Assembly (NCBI GenBank): GCA_047600765.1
Contig: JASGKF010000001.1
Span: 1,736,001-1,800,000, forward strand
DNA from: Viridibacterium sp047600765
Lineage (GTDB): Bacteria > Pseudomonadota > Gammaproteobacteria > Burkholderiales > Rhodocyclaceae
Direction: 5' to 3'
Length of the DNA: 64,000 bases
Below the pieces are notes generated by a model. The model saw only the letters and a program-made list of their open reading frames with translations. It searched no databases and had not been told where the DNA came from. The position numbers and the translations under genes are program-made. Positions 32,056 to 40,554 of this stretch are shown one piece after another (within the stretch, counting starts at the first letter, position 1; each line of letters begins with the position of its first letter).

Positions 32056-32565
32056 ATGGAAGCGGCACAACCGGTATTCGGCGGACTGACTGCGCTGGGC
32101 ATCATCCACACGGCGATCAGTCTGGTGGCGGTCTTCGCGGGCATCGTCGCACTTTGTCGCGATGGGCAGATCCATTCGCGCAACACGCTCGGCCGGATCT
32201 ACCTGATCACGACGGTGCTGACCTGCCTGACCGGCTTCGGCATCTTCCAGCACGGTGGCTTCGGCAACGCACATGTCCTGGGCATCGTCACCCTGCTGGT
32301 GCTGGGCGCGGCCCTGCTCGCGGAGTACAAGGCACTCTTCGGGCGTCACTCGGCGGCAGTGCGCGTGGTCAGCTACTCGTTGAGCTTCACCTTCCACTGG
32401 ATTCCGGCGATCACCGAGACCACCACGCGCCTGCCACTGGGTGCGCCGCTACTGGCCAGCCCTGAGGTGCCGGAGTTGAAAGCCGTCGCCGGCGTCCTGT
32501 TGCTGCTGTTCGTGATGGGTGCGGCGCTGCAGTTACGCCGCCTCAAGCAGCAAGGCGATCACTGA
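32056..32565 (+). CDS. Four-helix membrane protein, unknown function
   Basis: 169 residues, hydrophobic segments near 10-35, 48-64, 73-90 and 140-160, with polar loops containing several His (FHWIPAITE). It begins 100 bp after rtcR on the same strand (ATG with AAGGAG upstream) and converges head-on with the deaminase gene. No family firmly recognised; it resembles small DUF2306-like or heme-membrane proteins only in outline. Confidence 0.7.
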   Translation: MEAAQPVFGGLTALGIIHTAISLVAVFAGIVALCRDGQIHSRNTLGRIYLITTVLTCLTGFGIFQHGGFGNAHVLGIVTLLVLGAALLAEYKALFGRHSAAVRVVSYSLSFTFHWIPAITETTTRLPLGAPLLASPEVPELKAVAGVLLLLFVMGAALQLRRLKQQGDH

Positions 32566-33837
32566 TCAGTTCATGAAGCTCGTTGCAGCGGGCCGCCCCG
32601 GCAGGTGCAGCACGGCGGTGCTGGCCGGACTTTCGGCAATCAGCTTGCCGCCACGCCAGACCTTGAGCCGCGTGGCGCGCAGACGGATCGCTTCGACAGG
32701 GTCGCGTGCTTGCAACAGTACGAGGTCGGCGCGGCAGCCGGGCGCGATGCCGTAGTCGCTGAGACCAAGGACCTGCGCCGGAGTCGCGGTGACGGCTGCG
32801 AAGCACTGGCGCATGGCGTCCTGCCCTGTCATCTGCGCAACGTGCAGGCCCATCTGCGCGACTTCCAGCATGTCGCCACTGCCCAGCGGATACCAGGGAT
32901 CCATCACGCAGTCGTGACCGAAAGCCACCGGCACGCCAGCAGCAAGCAGCTCGGGCACGCGCGTCATGCCGCGCCGCTTGGGGTAGGTGTCGTGACGGCC
33001 CTGCAAGGTGATGTTGATGAGCGGATTGGCAATCGCGGCGACGCCGGCTTCGCGCATCAGCGGAATGAGTTTGGAAACGTAATAGTTGTCCATCGAATGC
33101 ATGGACGTGAGATGCGAACCGGCGACGCGGCCGTGCAGGCCCAGGCGCTGCGTGTGGAAGGCCAGGCTCTCGATGTGGCGGCTCAGCGGGTCGTCGCTTT
33201 CGTCGCAATGCATGTTGACGCGCAGCCCGCGTTCGGCGGCGATCTCGCAGAGGATGCGCACCGATTCGGCACCGTCGGCCATGCTGCGTTCGAAGTGCGG
33301 GATGCCGCCGACGACGTCGACACCCATGTCCAGCGCGCACTGCAGGTTCTCCAGCGCACCAGCGCTGCGCAGCACACCGTCCTGCGGGAAGGCGACGAGT
33401 TGCAGATCGAGGTAAGGCTTCACTTTCTCGCGCACGTGCAGCAGGGCCTCGACGGCGAGCAGGCGTGGGTCGCAGATGTTGACATGCGAGCGGATCGCCA
33501 GCAGGCCTTTGGCGACGGCCCAGTCACAGTAAGCCAGCGCGCGTTCGACGATGGCCTCCTGCGTGAGCGTGGGCTTGAGCTCGCCCCACAGGGCGATGCC
33601 TTCGAGCAGGGTGCCGGACTGGTTGACCCTCGGTAGCCCGTAGCTGAGCGTCGAGTCCATGTGGAAATGCGCGTCGACGAAGGGCGGCGTGACGAGCTGG
33701 CCTGCGGCGTCGAGCGTTTCGTGCGCCTGCGCCGCGAGGGCCGGTTGCACGGCGACGATGCGGCCGGATTCGATGCCAATGTCCTGCCCCGTGCGGCCGT
33801 CGGGCAGGCTGGCATTGCGGATGACGAGGTCAAGCAT
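32566..33837 (-). CDS. codA: Cytosine deaminase (CodA-like amidohydrolase)
   Basis: 423 residues (E. coli CodA 427) from ATG 33837, with AGGAGGAG upstream. Metal and active-site residues of the amidohydrolase fold: FVDAHFHMD, RSHVNICDP, NMHCDESDDP, SHLTSMHSM and FGHDCVMDPW. Converts cytosine to uracil and ammonia in the cytosol, supplying the URC uracil pathway of the same operon. Last gene, 20 bp after the TetR stop. Related enzymes deaminate isoguanine or creatinine, so substrate is likely but not proven. Confidence 0.9.
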   Translation of the reverse strand: MLDLVIRNASLPDGRTGQDIGIESGRIVAVQPALAAQAHETLDAAGQLVTPPFVDAHFHMDSTLSYGLPRVNQSGTLLEGIALWGELKPTLTQEAIVERALAYCDWAVAKGLLAIRSHVNICDPRLLAVEALLHVREKVKPYLDLQLVAFPQDGVLRSAGALENLQCALDMGVDVVGGIPHFERSMADGAESVRILCEIAAERGLRVNMHCDESDDPLSRHIESLAFHTQRLGLHGRVAGSHLTSMHSMDNYYVSKLIPLMREAGVAAIANPLINITLQGRHDTYPKRRGMTRVPELLAAGVPVAFGHDCVMDPWYPLGSGDMLEVAQMGLHVAQMTGQDAMRQCFAAVTATPAQVLGLSDYGIAPGCRADLVLLQARDPVEAIRLRATRLKVWRGGKLIAESPASTAVLHLPGRPAATSFMN

Positions 33838-33857
33838 GGCGACTCCTCCTGATGCGC

Positions 33858-34562
33858 TCAGCTCACGGGCAAGCCGCAGGCACGCAACACGAAACTTTCG
33901 ACGTGTGCCGAGGCACGCGTCTGCTGCCGCGACGACAGCGGTGTCGCGGTGTCGAGCACGGCGGCCACCTGGGGCTCGAAGTCGGCATAGGTCTGCGTCA
34001 TCGCCCACAGCGTGAAGAACAGGTGCGGCGGGTCGACGGGGGCCAGCTTGCCGGCCGCAACCCAGTCGCGGATCACGCGCGACTTGGCGGCCACCAGACG
34101 CCGCAACTCGCCAGCGAGAATATCGCGGATATGCGGCGCCCCGGCCAGCAGTTCGCTGGCGAAGACGCGCGAGGCATCGGGACGTTCGGCCGTCAGGCGC
34201 ATCTTGTGGCGGATGTAGGCACGCAGCGCCTCGGCCGGCTCGGCGCTGGCACGCAAGACCTCGGCCCCGACCAACCAGTCTTCGAGGATGCGCGTCAGCA
34301 CGGCGCGGTAGAGCGTCTCCTTGGTGCCGAAGTAGTAGTGCAGGGTCGACTTCGGCAGGCCGGCGGCGAGCGCCAGCTCGTTCATGCTGGTGCCGGCAAA
34401 GCCGGTGCGTGCGAAGAGCTTCTCGGCGGCGAGCAGGATGGTCTGTTCCTGTGCCTGACGGATGCGCCCCGGTTTTACGGATCTTGATGCGTCGTCAGAC
34501 GCATCAAGACTCGAAGCTCCCCTCCCCTTGAGGGGAGGGGAGGCCATCGTGCGCGCCATCAC
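33858..34562 (-). CDS. TetR-family regulator, RutR-like
   Basis: 234 residues. TetR HTH near FARTGFAGTSMNELALAAGLPKSTLHYYFGTKETLY; the C-terminal domain follows RutR/YcdC (RPDASRVFASELLAGAP, KSRVIRDWVAAGKLAPVDPPHLFFTLWAMTQTYADF). RutR senses uracil and represses pyrimidine catabolism; the operon and the operator at 37788 agree. The first 35 or so residues (MASPPLKGRGASS..) come from a GC-rich dispersed hairpin, so the true start may be downstream or the repeat was captured as coding. 4-bp overlap with upp. Confidence 0.9.
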   Translation of the reverse strand: MMARTMASPPLKGRGASSLDASDDASRSVKPGRIRQAQEQTILLAAEKLFARTGFAGTSMNELALAAGLPKSTLHYYFGTKETLYRAVLTRILEDWLVGAEVLRASAEPAEALRAYIRHKMRLTAERPDASRVFASELLAGAPHIRDILAGELRRLVAAKSRVIRDWVAAGKLAPVDPPHLFFTLWAMTQTYADFEPQVAAVLDTATPLSSRQQTRASAHVESFVLRACGLPVS

Positions 34563-35203
34563 TTCGTCCCGAAGATGCGGTCGCCCGCATCACCAAGACC
34601 CGGCACGATGTAGCCGTGATCGTTAAGGTGCGAGTCGAGCGCCCCGAGCCACAGCGGCACGTCAGGGTGGGCGGCACGCAGGTTGGCGACGCCTTCGGGT
34701 GCGGCGATCAGGCAGGCGAGCTTGAGGCTGGTGACGCCAACTTCCTTGAGGCGATCCAGTGCGGCAATCGCCGAATGGCCGGTGGCGAGCATGGGGTCGA
34801 GCACGATTACGAGGCGATCCTGGATGTCGTCGGGCACCTTGAAGTAGTACTCGACGGCCTCCAGCGTCTCGGGGTCGCGGTAGAGACCGATGTGTGCGAC
34901 ACGTGCGCCCGGCAGCAGGTCGATCATGCCGTCGAGCATGCCGGTGCCGGCGCGCAGTATCGAAGCGAGGCACAGCTTCTTGCCGCTGATGACGGGCGAA
35001 TCGAAGGTGGTCAGCGGCGTCGTCACCGGCACCTTCTCGGTCGGCAGGTCACGCGTGATCTCGTAGGCCATCATCTGCGCGATCTCGCGCACCAGTCGGC
35101 GGAAGTTGTCGGTGGTCGTCTCGGCACTGCGCACGAAAGAGAGCTTGTGCTGCAGCAGGGGATGGTCGATGACAAAGACGTTGTCGAAATCGGTGGCGGG
35201 CAT
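34559..35203 (-). CDS. upp: Uracil phosphoribosyltransferase
   Basis: 214 residues from ATG 35203 (AAGGAGG just upstream, which lies inside an alternative start five codons earlier). PRPP-binding loop VLDPMLATGHS and uracil-binding GYIVPGLGDAGDR are intact. Makes UMP from uracil and PRPP. In the yeast URC pathway the equivalent (URC6) is required, suggesting that UMP rather than free uracil is the pathway substrate, so upp here is catabolic as well as salvage. Between URC4 and the TetR gene. Confidence 0.94.
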   Translation of the reverse strand: MPATDFDNVFVIDHPLLQHKLSFVRSAETTTDNFRRLVREIAQMMAYEITRDLPTEKVPVTTPLTTFDSPVISGKKLCLASILRAGTGMLDGMIDLLPGARVAHIGLYRDPETLEAVEYYFKVPDDIQDRLVIVLDPMLATGHSAIAALDRLKEVGVTSLKLACLIAAPEGVANLRAAHPDVPLWLGALDSHLNDHGYIVPGLGDAGDRIFGTK

Positions 35204-35254
35204 GGAAACCTCCTTCATGAATCACTACGATGCCGGGCAACAGCCCCCGGCGGG

Positions 35255-36514
35255 TCAGAACACGGTGCCATCACTCACCAGCGTCAGCGGCGGACCACCG
35301 CCCGGGCGACGCTCGGCAGCGATGCGGCGCCCCGCTGCCCAGGTGCCGCCTTCGAGCACGCAGGCCAGCGGAAACTGTGCAGCACTCAGGCCCAACTCGC
35401 TGCGCACCGCGCCGGCAACCTGGTCGAGCGCGGCCACGGTGAGCGCGCGCCACTCGACGATGGCTTCGTCATCGACCTTCCAGCGTCGCGTGCCGAAAGC
35501 CGGGTCCAGCGGCACCAGCAGACCCATGTCGAGCAGCAGGCCGCCGTTGCGATATTCAGGCAAGCCGGTGAGGGCGTCGAGACCGTCGATCTTCAGGCCG
35601 CCCCATTCGAGCGGTTCGAGCAGGGAATAAGTGAGCCACTGCGTGAGCTTGTGGAAAGGCAGCCAGCCGTCGGGCAGGGCCGGGTGACGCCAGCAGTCGC
35701 CGAGCGGAATGCCTTCCAGCCGCGCACGGCCGGGCCACACCGGGCCCAGCGCACGCAACAGGGTCTCCAGCACGAAGGCAGCGTCGATGCGGCCGTCATG
35801 CGCGTTGGCGCGCAGGTAATCGTAGAGGTTGCCGAGCCGTGCCTCCTTGCTGTCGGCGCGGCCGAACACGGCCGGCGTCGCTGCCACCACGTTGCCCAGG
35901 CTGCGCAGCAAGGCCGTACGCCCCTGCAGGCCGACGAGGGGGTTGTTGGCATCGACCTGGAAGGCCTCGGCCAGCTGCGTAGCCGACACGGCCTGCAAGG
36001 CTGCCGCGTCGCTGCGCAGCGGGTTGCGCGCATCGGCCGACAACGCGCCACTGGCGAAGAAGCGCAGGCTCGCCACACCAAGGCCCTCGCTACGCGCCAG
36101 GGTCTGAGCAGTCTCGGCATCCTTGTAGTGCCAGGCCGCGCCAGCACCGGCGTCGAGCAGCACGGAAGGAATCACGAGGTCGATGGCGACGCGTGCGCAC
36201 TCGGCGACATCACCCGCCAGACCATGCTGCGCGACCAGCTGCGACCAGCGATCCACGCCGCCTGCGTCGAAGTGGCGCTTGCGGCTGTGATAGGGCACCT
36301 GCAGGTCGGGGTAGCGCTGACGCAGGGTGTCGCAGACGTAGTGCGCGGTCGGCGCGAGCTGCGACATCTCGACGCGGAAGTGCGGCGACTGCTCGGCCTC
36401 GACGTGGGCCATCACGCTGACGCAACGCGCACGCACCGCATCGGCCGACAACAGGGCGGCGGCAGGGTGATCCGCAGGCACCGGGGTGTGCCAGCCACTC
36501 TGTGCGGGACTCAT
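35255..36514 (-). CDS. DUF1688 protein, uracil catabolism URC4 type
   Basis: 419 residues of the DUF1688 family, the bacterial relatives of Lachancea URC4. Visible blocks: VPYHSRKRHFDAGGVDRW, VIPSVLLDAGAGAAWHY, DAAALQAVSATQLAEAFQV, PLHKLTQWLTYSLLEPLEW-like segment and LPEYRNGGLLLDMGLLVP. No known enzymatic motif. Its start overlaps the URC1 stop by 4 bp. Genetic data in yeast place URC4 after URC1 in uracil breakdown; the reaction is not established. Confidence 0.9.
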   Translation of the reverse strand: MSPAQSGWHTPVPADHPAAALLSADAVRARCVSVMAHVEAEQSPHFRVEMSQLAPTAHYVCDTLRQRYPDLQVPYHSRKRHFDAGGVDRWSQLVAQHGLAGDVAECARVAIDLVIPSVLLDAGAGAAWHYKDAETAQTLARSEGLGVASLRFFASGALSADARNPLRSDAAALQAVSATQLAEAFQVDANNPLVGLQGRTALLRSLGNVVAATPAVFGRADSKEARLGNLYDYLRANAHDGRIDAAFVLETLLRALGPVWPGRARLEGIPLGDCWRHPALPDGWLPFHKLTQWLTYSLLEPLEWGGLKIDGLDALTGLPEYRNGGLLLDMGLLVPLDPAFGTRRWKVDDEAIVEWRALTVAALDQVAGAVRSELGLSAAQFPLACVLEGGTWAAGRRIAAERRPGGGPPLTLVSDGTVF

Positions 36515-37752
36515 TCGTGCAACCCCCGGCCATGGGCGACCAGCAGGTCAGCCGCCTCGGGCACTTTCTCGGTGAAGTAGCCAGCGGCCTTCTTCGCGTC
36601 CATCTCGACACGCGCATCGGCCGGAATCAGCGCATCGGGAATCGCCACGCGCTCGACGACCTCGATGCCCTGCGCCGCCAGTGCGCCGTGCTTCATGTTG
36701 CTCATCGAGGCCCAGCGGTCGATGCGCGTGATACCCAACCAGTGGAACACGTCCGGCATCAGCTCCTGGAAGCGCATGTCCTGCACGCCGGCGACGCATT
36801 CGGTGCGTTCGAAATAGGTCTCGGCGCGATCACCACCGATCTGGCGCTTGCGGGCGTTGTAGACGAGGAACTTGGTGACCTCGCCGAGCGCGCGACCTTC
36901 CTTGCGGTTGTAGACGACGAGACCGACGCCACCCTGCTGGGCCATCTCGATACACACCTCGATGCCGTGTGCGAGGTAGGGCCGGCAGGTGCAGATGTCG
37001 GAGCCGAACACGTCCGAACCATTGCATTCGTCGTGCAAGCGGCAGGCGACCTTGGTGTCGGGCTTGCCGAGCTTCTCGACGTCGCCGAAGAAGTAAAGCG
37101 TCATGCCACCGATGGGCGGCAGGAAGACCTTGAGGTCGGGCCGCGTGACGAGCTCGGGGAACATGCCACCGGTCTGCTCGAACAGCGCACGGCGCAATGC
37201 CGACTCCTTGATGCCGAAGCGCTCGGCCACGCCCGGCAGATACCACACGGGTTCGATGGCGGCCTTGGTGACGCGCACGTCGCCATTGGCTTCGAGAATG
37301 TCGCCATCAGGCTTGAGGCGACCAGCCGCGATGGCCGCCATCAGCTCGGGCATGTTGATGTGGGCCTTGGTGATGGCAATGGTGGGCCGCACGTCGAGGC
37401 CCGCTGCAATCTGCTCGGCAAAGTATTCGGCGACGCGATGGCCCCAGGGATCCAGCGAGATGATCTTCTGCGGATCGGCCCATTGCGGATGCGGGCCCAG
37501 GGTCACGACCGGTGCGGTGTCGGTGAGGTCGGGCTTGTGGTCACGTTGCAGATGACCCGCCGCCACGGCCAGTGCGCGATACACCGAGTAGGAGCCGGAG
37601 TGGGTGCCGATGGCATTGCGCAGCGCCGGCTGGCTCAGGCTCGCCGCCACCAGCGGCCCGCGCTCGGTGGCGCTCGCCGCGCCCCAGCTGACCGGCGAGC
37701 TGGGCCCCGCCTTGCCGCGCGGGTGGGATGTCAGGACGATGTGATCAGACAT
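36511..37752 (-). CDS. GTP cyclohydrolase II-like uracil catabolism enzyme (URC1 type)
   Basis: 413 residues. C-terminal half carries the GTP cyclohydrolase II signature with zinc cysteines in HDECNGSDVFGSDICTCRPYL and the catalytic stretch GVGLVVYNRKEGRALG. The long N-terminal half and the pairing with DUF1688 mark it as URC1-type rather than RibA: in the URC pathway it is thought to open the uracil ring of a nucleotide. First gene of the operon, 36 bp from the RutR-like operator. A riboflavin role is unlikely in this context. Confidence 0.9.
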   Translation of the reverse strand: MSDHIVLTSHPRGKAGPSSPVSWGAASATERGPLVAASLSQPALRNAIGTHSGSYSVYRALAVAAGHLQRDHKPDLTDTAPVVTLGPHPQWADPQKIISLDPWGHRVAEYFAEQIAAGLDVRPTIAITKAHINMPELMAAIAAGRLKPDGDILEANGDVRVTKAAIEPVWYLPGVAERFGIKESALRRALFEQTGGMFPELVTRPDLKVFLPPIGGMTLYFFGDVEKLGKPDTKVACRLHDECNGSDVFGSDICTCRPYLAHGIEVCIEMAQQGGVGLVVYNRKEGRALGEVTKFLVYNARKRQIGGDRAETYFERTECVAGVQDMRFQELMPDVFHWLGITRIDRWASMSNMKHGALAAQGIEVVERVAIPDALIPADARVEMDAKKAAGYFTEKVPEAADLLVAHGRGLHE

Positions 37753-37787
37753 TTGCGACCTCCGGCTGACTCTGCTTGCTCTGGATT

Positions 37788-37805
37788 CCTGACCGATCGG
37801 TCAGG
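37788..37805 (-). promoter_or_regulatory. RutR-like operator before the uracil operon
   Basis: Perfect 18-bp palindrome CCTGACCGATCGGTCAGG. It contains TGACC-N4-GGTCA, the core of the E. coli RutR box (TTGACCA-N2-TGGTCAA). It lies 36 bp upstream of the URC1 ATG, a repression position, and the operon encodes a RutR-like TetR protein. Confidence 0.8.
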
Positions 37806-38007
37806 TTTCGCCATCTTACAAGCCAGATCCGTGCCCGCCATCCGTGCCGCGCCAAAGCCGGTAAACAGGCCTTGTTGCGCCGTTCACGCACCGTCAGCTG
37901 GCGCCGGCCTGCATTACCTGCGCTGCCTTGGTGCCTGCGCGCCCCATCACGCAACAAGCGAAGCGCTGTGCGATCATCCCGTCCTCCTGTCTCAAGCGGA
38001 GCTCTCC

Positions 38008-38427
38008 ATGCGCAAGCTCGTCCTCGCCTTCGTCATCCTGTTCGCCACGGCACTTCCGGTGATCAGCCATGCCGCAACACCCGACTTCAGCGGCGTCTAC
38101 GACTGCAAGGGCCTGGACGCCTCGGAAGGAGCCTACAGCGGCAAGGTCACGCTCAAGCGCGTCGCTGCGCACAGCACGGCGGGCTACAACGCCTACCAGT
38201 TCACGCTGGAAGTCCCTGGCTACGGCATCTATCGCGGCCACGCGACGGGCAAGGGCGTCGATGTCGCCATCTACTTCGCCCACGAAGATCCGGCGACCCG
38301 GGACTACGGCACCGGCCTCGCGCGTTTCAGCAAGGGCAAAGGCGGCAAGTGGCAGTTCCACAAGTACTACTACGAACCGGAGTACAAGGGCGGCAACCAC
38401 GGCAGCGAGGATTGCGTGCAGCAGTAA
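38008..38427 (+). CDS. Small secreted protein, unknown function
   Basis: 139 residues with signal peptide MRKLVLAFVILFATALPVISHAA. Mature part starts TPDFSGVYDCKGLD and has two cysteines (CKG and SEDCV) that could pair; glycine- and aromatic-rich beta pattern. Start ATG 38008 with AGCGGAG upstream. A giant open frame in the same register upstream is antisense to URC1 and not coding. No family named. Confidence 0.72.
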   Translation: MRKLVLAFVILFATALPVISHAATPDFSGVYDCKGLDASEGAYSGKVTLKRVAAHSTAGYNAYQFTLEVPGYGIYRGHATGKGVDVAIYFAHEDPATRDYGTGLARFSKGKGGKWQFHKYYYEPEYKGGNHGSEDCVQQ

Positions 38428-38452
38428 CGCGCAGCAAGCCTCAAGGACAAGC

Positions 38453-39223
38453 ATGAAACTCGAAACCGAAGACGGCACGGAGATCACCAATCCCGACCAC
38501 GAGACCCTGCGCAAGGAACTGGCGCGTGTGGGCCTGCCGGGCAATGGCTTTGCCATCCTCAGCCAGAGCGAACAGTGCTACGTGCAGACCACGGGGAGCC
38601 GGGCCGATGGCTTCGTGATCGAGTACCGCGACGGGTCAGAGGAGCAGCATTTCAGCTCGACCGAAACCGATATCGCTCACGAACGGATGGTGGCGCTGTT
38701 CGAGGCCTACCGGAGCGGTGGCGCCTGGCAATCGATGACGCTGTGGGACACAGGTCTGTCAGGCCATGCTCCTGCCAAGCCTGAGCGCCAGTCAGGCCGC
38801 AGCGGCAGTCGCGACATGCGGCTCACGCTGCGCATTTTCGGCATCGTTGGCATTTGCCTGCTGGGCGTTGCAGGGGCTGTTGGCTGGAACACGCACAGCT
38901 TCATCGAACGCGCTGTCGAAGTGCCGGGCAAGGTTGTCGACATGCATGACGATGGCGAAGTGCTTTTTCCCATCGTCGAGTATGCAGACCCGCGCGGCGA
39001 CAAACAGGTCTTCCGCTCCAGCGCCGGCAGCAGCCCGCCCTCTTTCCATGTCGGCGAGCAGGTATCCGTGCTCTACGTACCGAACTCCAGCGACAGCCCG
39101 CGGATCCGCAGCCTCTTCCAGCTATGGGGCACGGAGCTGATCGTGTCGATACTGGGCACGGTATTCACCATCCTCGGCGTGATCGGCTTGCTCACAGGGC
39201 GCCGCAAGCGCGGAACCGACTGA
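38453..39223 (+). CDS. DUF3592-like membrane protein with N-terminal cytoplasmic domain
   Basis: 256 residues from ATG 38453. Residues 1-115 form a soluble domain (FAILSQSEQCYVQTTGS, FVIEYRDGSEEQHF) of unknown role; then helix ~125-147, a periplasmic SH3-like DUF3592 segment (VPGKVVDMHDDGEVLFPIVEY..VGEQVSVLYVP) and a final helix with a basic end (GRRKRGTD). Fusion of the two parts is visible in one frame. 25 bp after the preceding secreted-protein gene, so likely cotranscribed. Confidence 0.72.
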   Translation: MKLETEDGTEITNPDHETLRKELARVGLPGNGFAILSQSEQCYVQTTGSRADGFVIEYRDGSEEQHFSSTETDIAHERMVALFEAYRSGGAWQSMTLWDTGLSGHAPAKPERQSGRSGSRDMRLTLRIFGIVGICLLGVAGAVGWNTHSFIERAVEVPGKVVDMHDDGEVLFPIVEYADPRGDKQVFRSSAGSSPPSFHVGEQVSVLYVPNSSDSPRIRSLFQLWGTELIVSILGTVFTILGVIGLLTGRRKRGTD

Positions 39224-39267
39224 ACGCCACACCTGTCTGTCCGTCACCCTCACGACAAGTCCTCTCC

Positions 39268-39690
39268 ATGCAAGGCCTGCGCCGCAAGATCATCCACGCC
39301 GTTCTGTTCGAACTCTTCGCCGTGCTCTGCGTCACCGTCGCCGTGATGTTCACGACCGATCACAGCGCCGCCAGCTCGGGCGGCCTCGCCGTCGTCACCT
39401 CGGCCGTCGCAGTGCTGTGGAACATGGCCTACAACTGGGCCTTCGAGCACTGGGAAGCACGACAGACCAAACGCGGGCGCAGCCTGAAGCGGCGTGTCGT
39501 GCACGCCATCGGTTTCGAGCTGGGTCTGGTCGTCCTGCTGCTGCCGGTGATGACCTGGTGGCTGAACATCGGCGTGCTCGCCGCGCTGGGCCTGGAGTTC
39601 GGCCTGCTGCTGTTCTTCGTGGTCTACGGCTTCGTATTCAACTGGTGCTTCGACCACATCTTCGGCCTGCCCACAGCTGCCCGCCACTAA
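39268..39690 (+). CDS. PACE-family efflux transporter
   Basis: 140 residues with four helices arranged as two repeats: RRKIIHAVLFELFAVL..NMAYNWAFEHWE and RRVVHAIGFELGLVV..FVFNWCFDHIFG. This duplicated bacterial-transmembrane-pair layout with Glu in helix 1 and N-x-x-(F/Y)D/E is diagnostic of proteobacterial antimicrobial compound efflux proteins (AceI type), which export biocides such as chlorhexidine. Start ATG 39268 with an AAG-rich weak ribosome site. A REP-like arm follows the stop. Confidence 0.88.
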   Translation: MQGLRRKIIHAVLFELFAVLCVTVAVMFTTDHSAASSGGLAVVTSAVAVLWNMAYNWAFEHWEARQTKRGRSLKRRVVHAIGFELGLVVLLLPVMTWWLNIGVLAALGLEFGLLLFFVVYGFVFNWCFDHIFGLPTAARH

Positions 39691-39697
39691 TGCTCTT

Positions 39698-39728
39698 GTA
39701 GGGTGGATAAGCGAAGCGCATCCACCCT
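39698..39728. repeat. Single-arm REP-like repeat, copy 3
   Basis: GTAGGGTGGATAAGCGAAGCGCATCCACCCTG; GGGTGGAT and ATCCACCC pair as an 8-bp stem. One arm of the paired unit at 511-585 and 4290-4365. Lies between convergent PACE and FMN-reductase genes, a likely transcription-end position. Confidence 0.85.
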
Positions 39729-39744
39729 GCGGAAGCCACGCCGC

Positions 39745-40338
39745 TCAGGCGCGAGGACGCAGCGCCTCCGCCAGCTTCGCCAGCGCAGCAACAACACCGC
39801 TCACCGACTTTGCTGCTCGCGCATCGATCAGCGCCCCATCCGCATCGAAAGCCTCATGCGCCTTGCCGAGCGCGAACTGCTGCGGCACGACGATCATCGC
39901 GAAGGCCATCTGCAGGTACTGGCGCACGAAGTTCATCGAGCGCAAGGCGCCGCCCGCACCCGGCGAAGCGGACAGCAGGGCGGCGGGCTTGTTGGCCGTG
40001 ATGGCGAGGCCGGCGGGGTGAGCGTCGCTGGCTTCGATGCGCGACAGCCAGTCGAAGGCATTGATCAGCAGCGGTGTCGGGAAGCCGTTGTACTCGGGCG
40101 TCACGATGAGGATGCCGTCCGCCTCGCGCACCGCCTGCAGCAGGGTCAGGGCGCCGGCCGGTATTCCCTCTGCAGCTTCGAGGTCACCGTCGTAGACGGG
40201 CAGGGCCAGGCTGCGCAGGTCCATCTCGATGGCCTCGATGCCCGCCTCCCTCGCGATGCGGATGGCGTTGCGTGCGAGACGCAGGTTGAGCGAGCCCTGG
40301 CGGACGCTGGCGGGAATGACGAGGATGCGGATGGCCAT
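39745..40338 (-). CDS. NADPH-dependent FMN reductase family protein
   Basis: 197 residues from ATG 40338 (AGGGG upstream). Flavodoxin-like fold: ILVIPASVRQGSLNLRLAR phosphate-binding loop, then ILIVTPEYNGFPTPLLINAFDWLSR, the classic PEYN-x-S/F-P segment that contacts FMN, and SASPGAGGALR. Reduces FMN, quinones, azo dyes or chromate in related enzymes. An exact 9-bp inverted repeat lies 79 bp upstream. Confidence 0.9.
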   Translation of the reverse strand: MAIRILVIPASVRQGSLNLRLARNAIRIAREAGIEAIEMDLRSLALPVYDGDLEAAEGIPAGALTLLQAVREADGILIVTPEYNGFPTPLLINAFDWLSRIEASDAHPAGLAITANKPAALLSASPGAGGALRSMNFVRQYLQMAFAMIVVPQQFALGKAHEAFDADGALIDARAAKSVSGVVAALAKLAEALRPRA

Positions 40339-40416
40339 GTGATACCCCTGCAGAAAGATTAGCTGTGCTCGTGACAGCCACCCTTCTACTGTAGCGACTT
40401 GTCCGGCACATGACAC

Positions 40417-40435
40417 ACGATGGCAGTGCCATCGT
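40417..40435. promoter_or_regulatory. Perfect inverted repeat upstream of the FMN reductase gene
   Basis: ACGATGGCA-G-TGCCATCGT, 9-bp arms with one central base, in the divergent region between the FMN reductase and GGDEF genes. Operator-like; the binding protein is unknown. Confidence 0.5.
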
Positions 40436-40554
40436 AAACTTCGCCAGCCGGAAAGAATGCACAGACGCCACGCGCATCCACGCCGGATGCTTCACAATGC
40501 TCATATCATGAGCGGCACGGGTTCCGCCGCTCGTTCCAGGAGACAGGATTCCCC

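Noticed and set aside
36511..37752. RibA (riboflavin) assignment for the GTP cyclohydrolase II-like gene
   Set aside because: Long N-terminal extension and coupling to DUF1688, upp and a RutR-like operator point to the URC1 type instead.
36502..38427. 641-codon plus-strand open frame
   Set aside because: Mostly antisense to the URC1-type gene; only its last 139 codons, from ATG 38008 with a signal peptide, look like a real gene.
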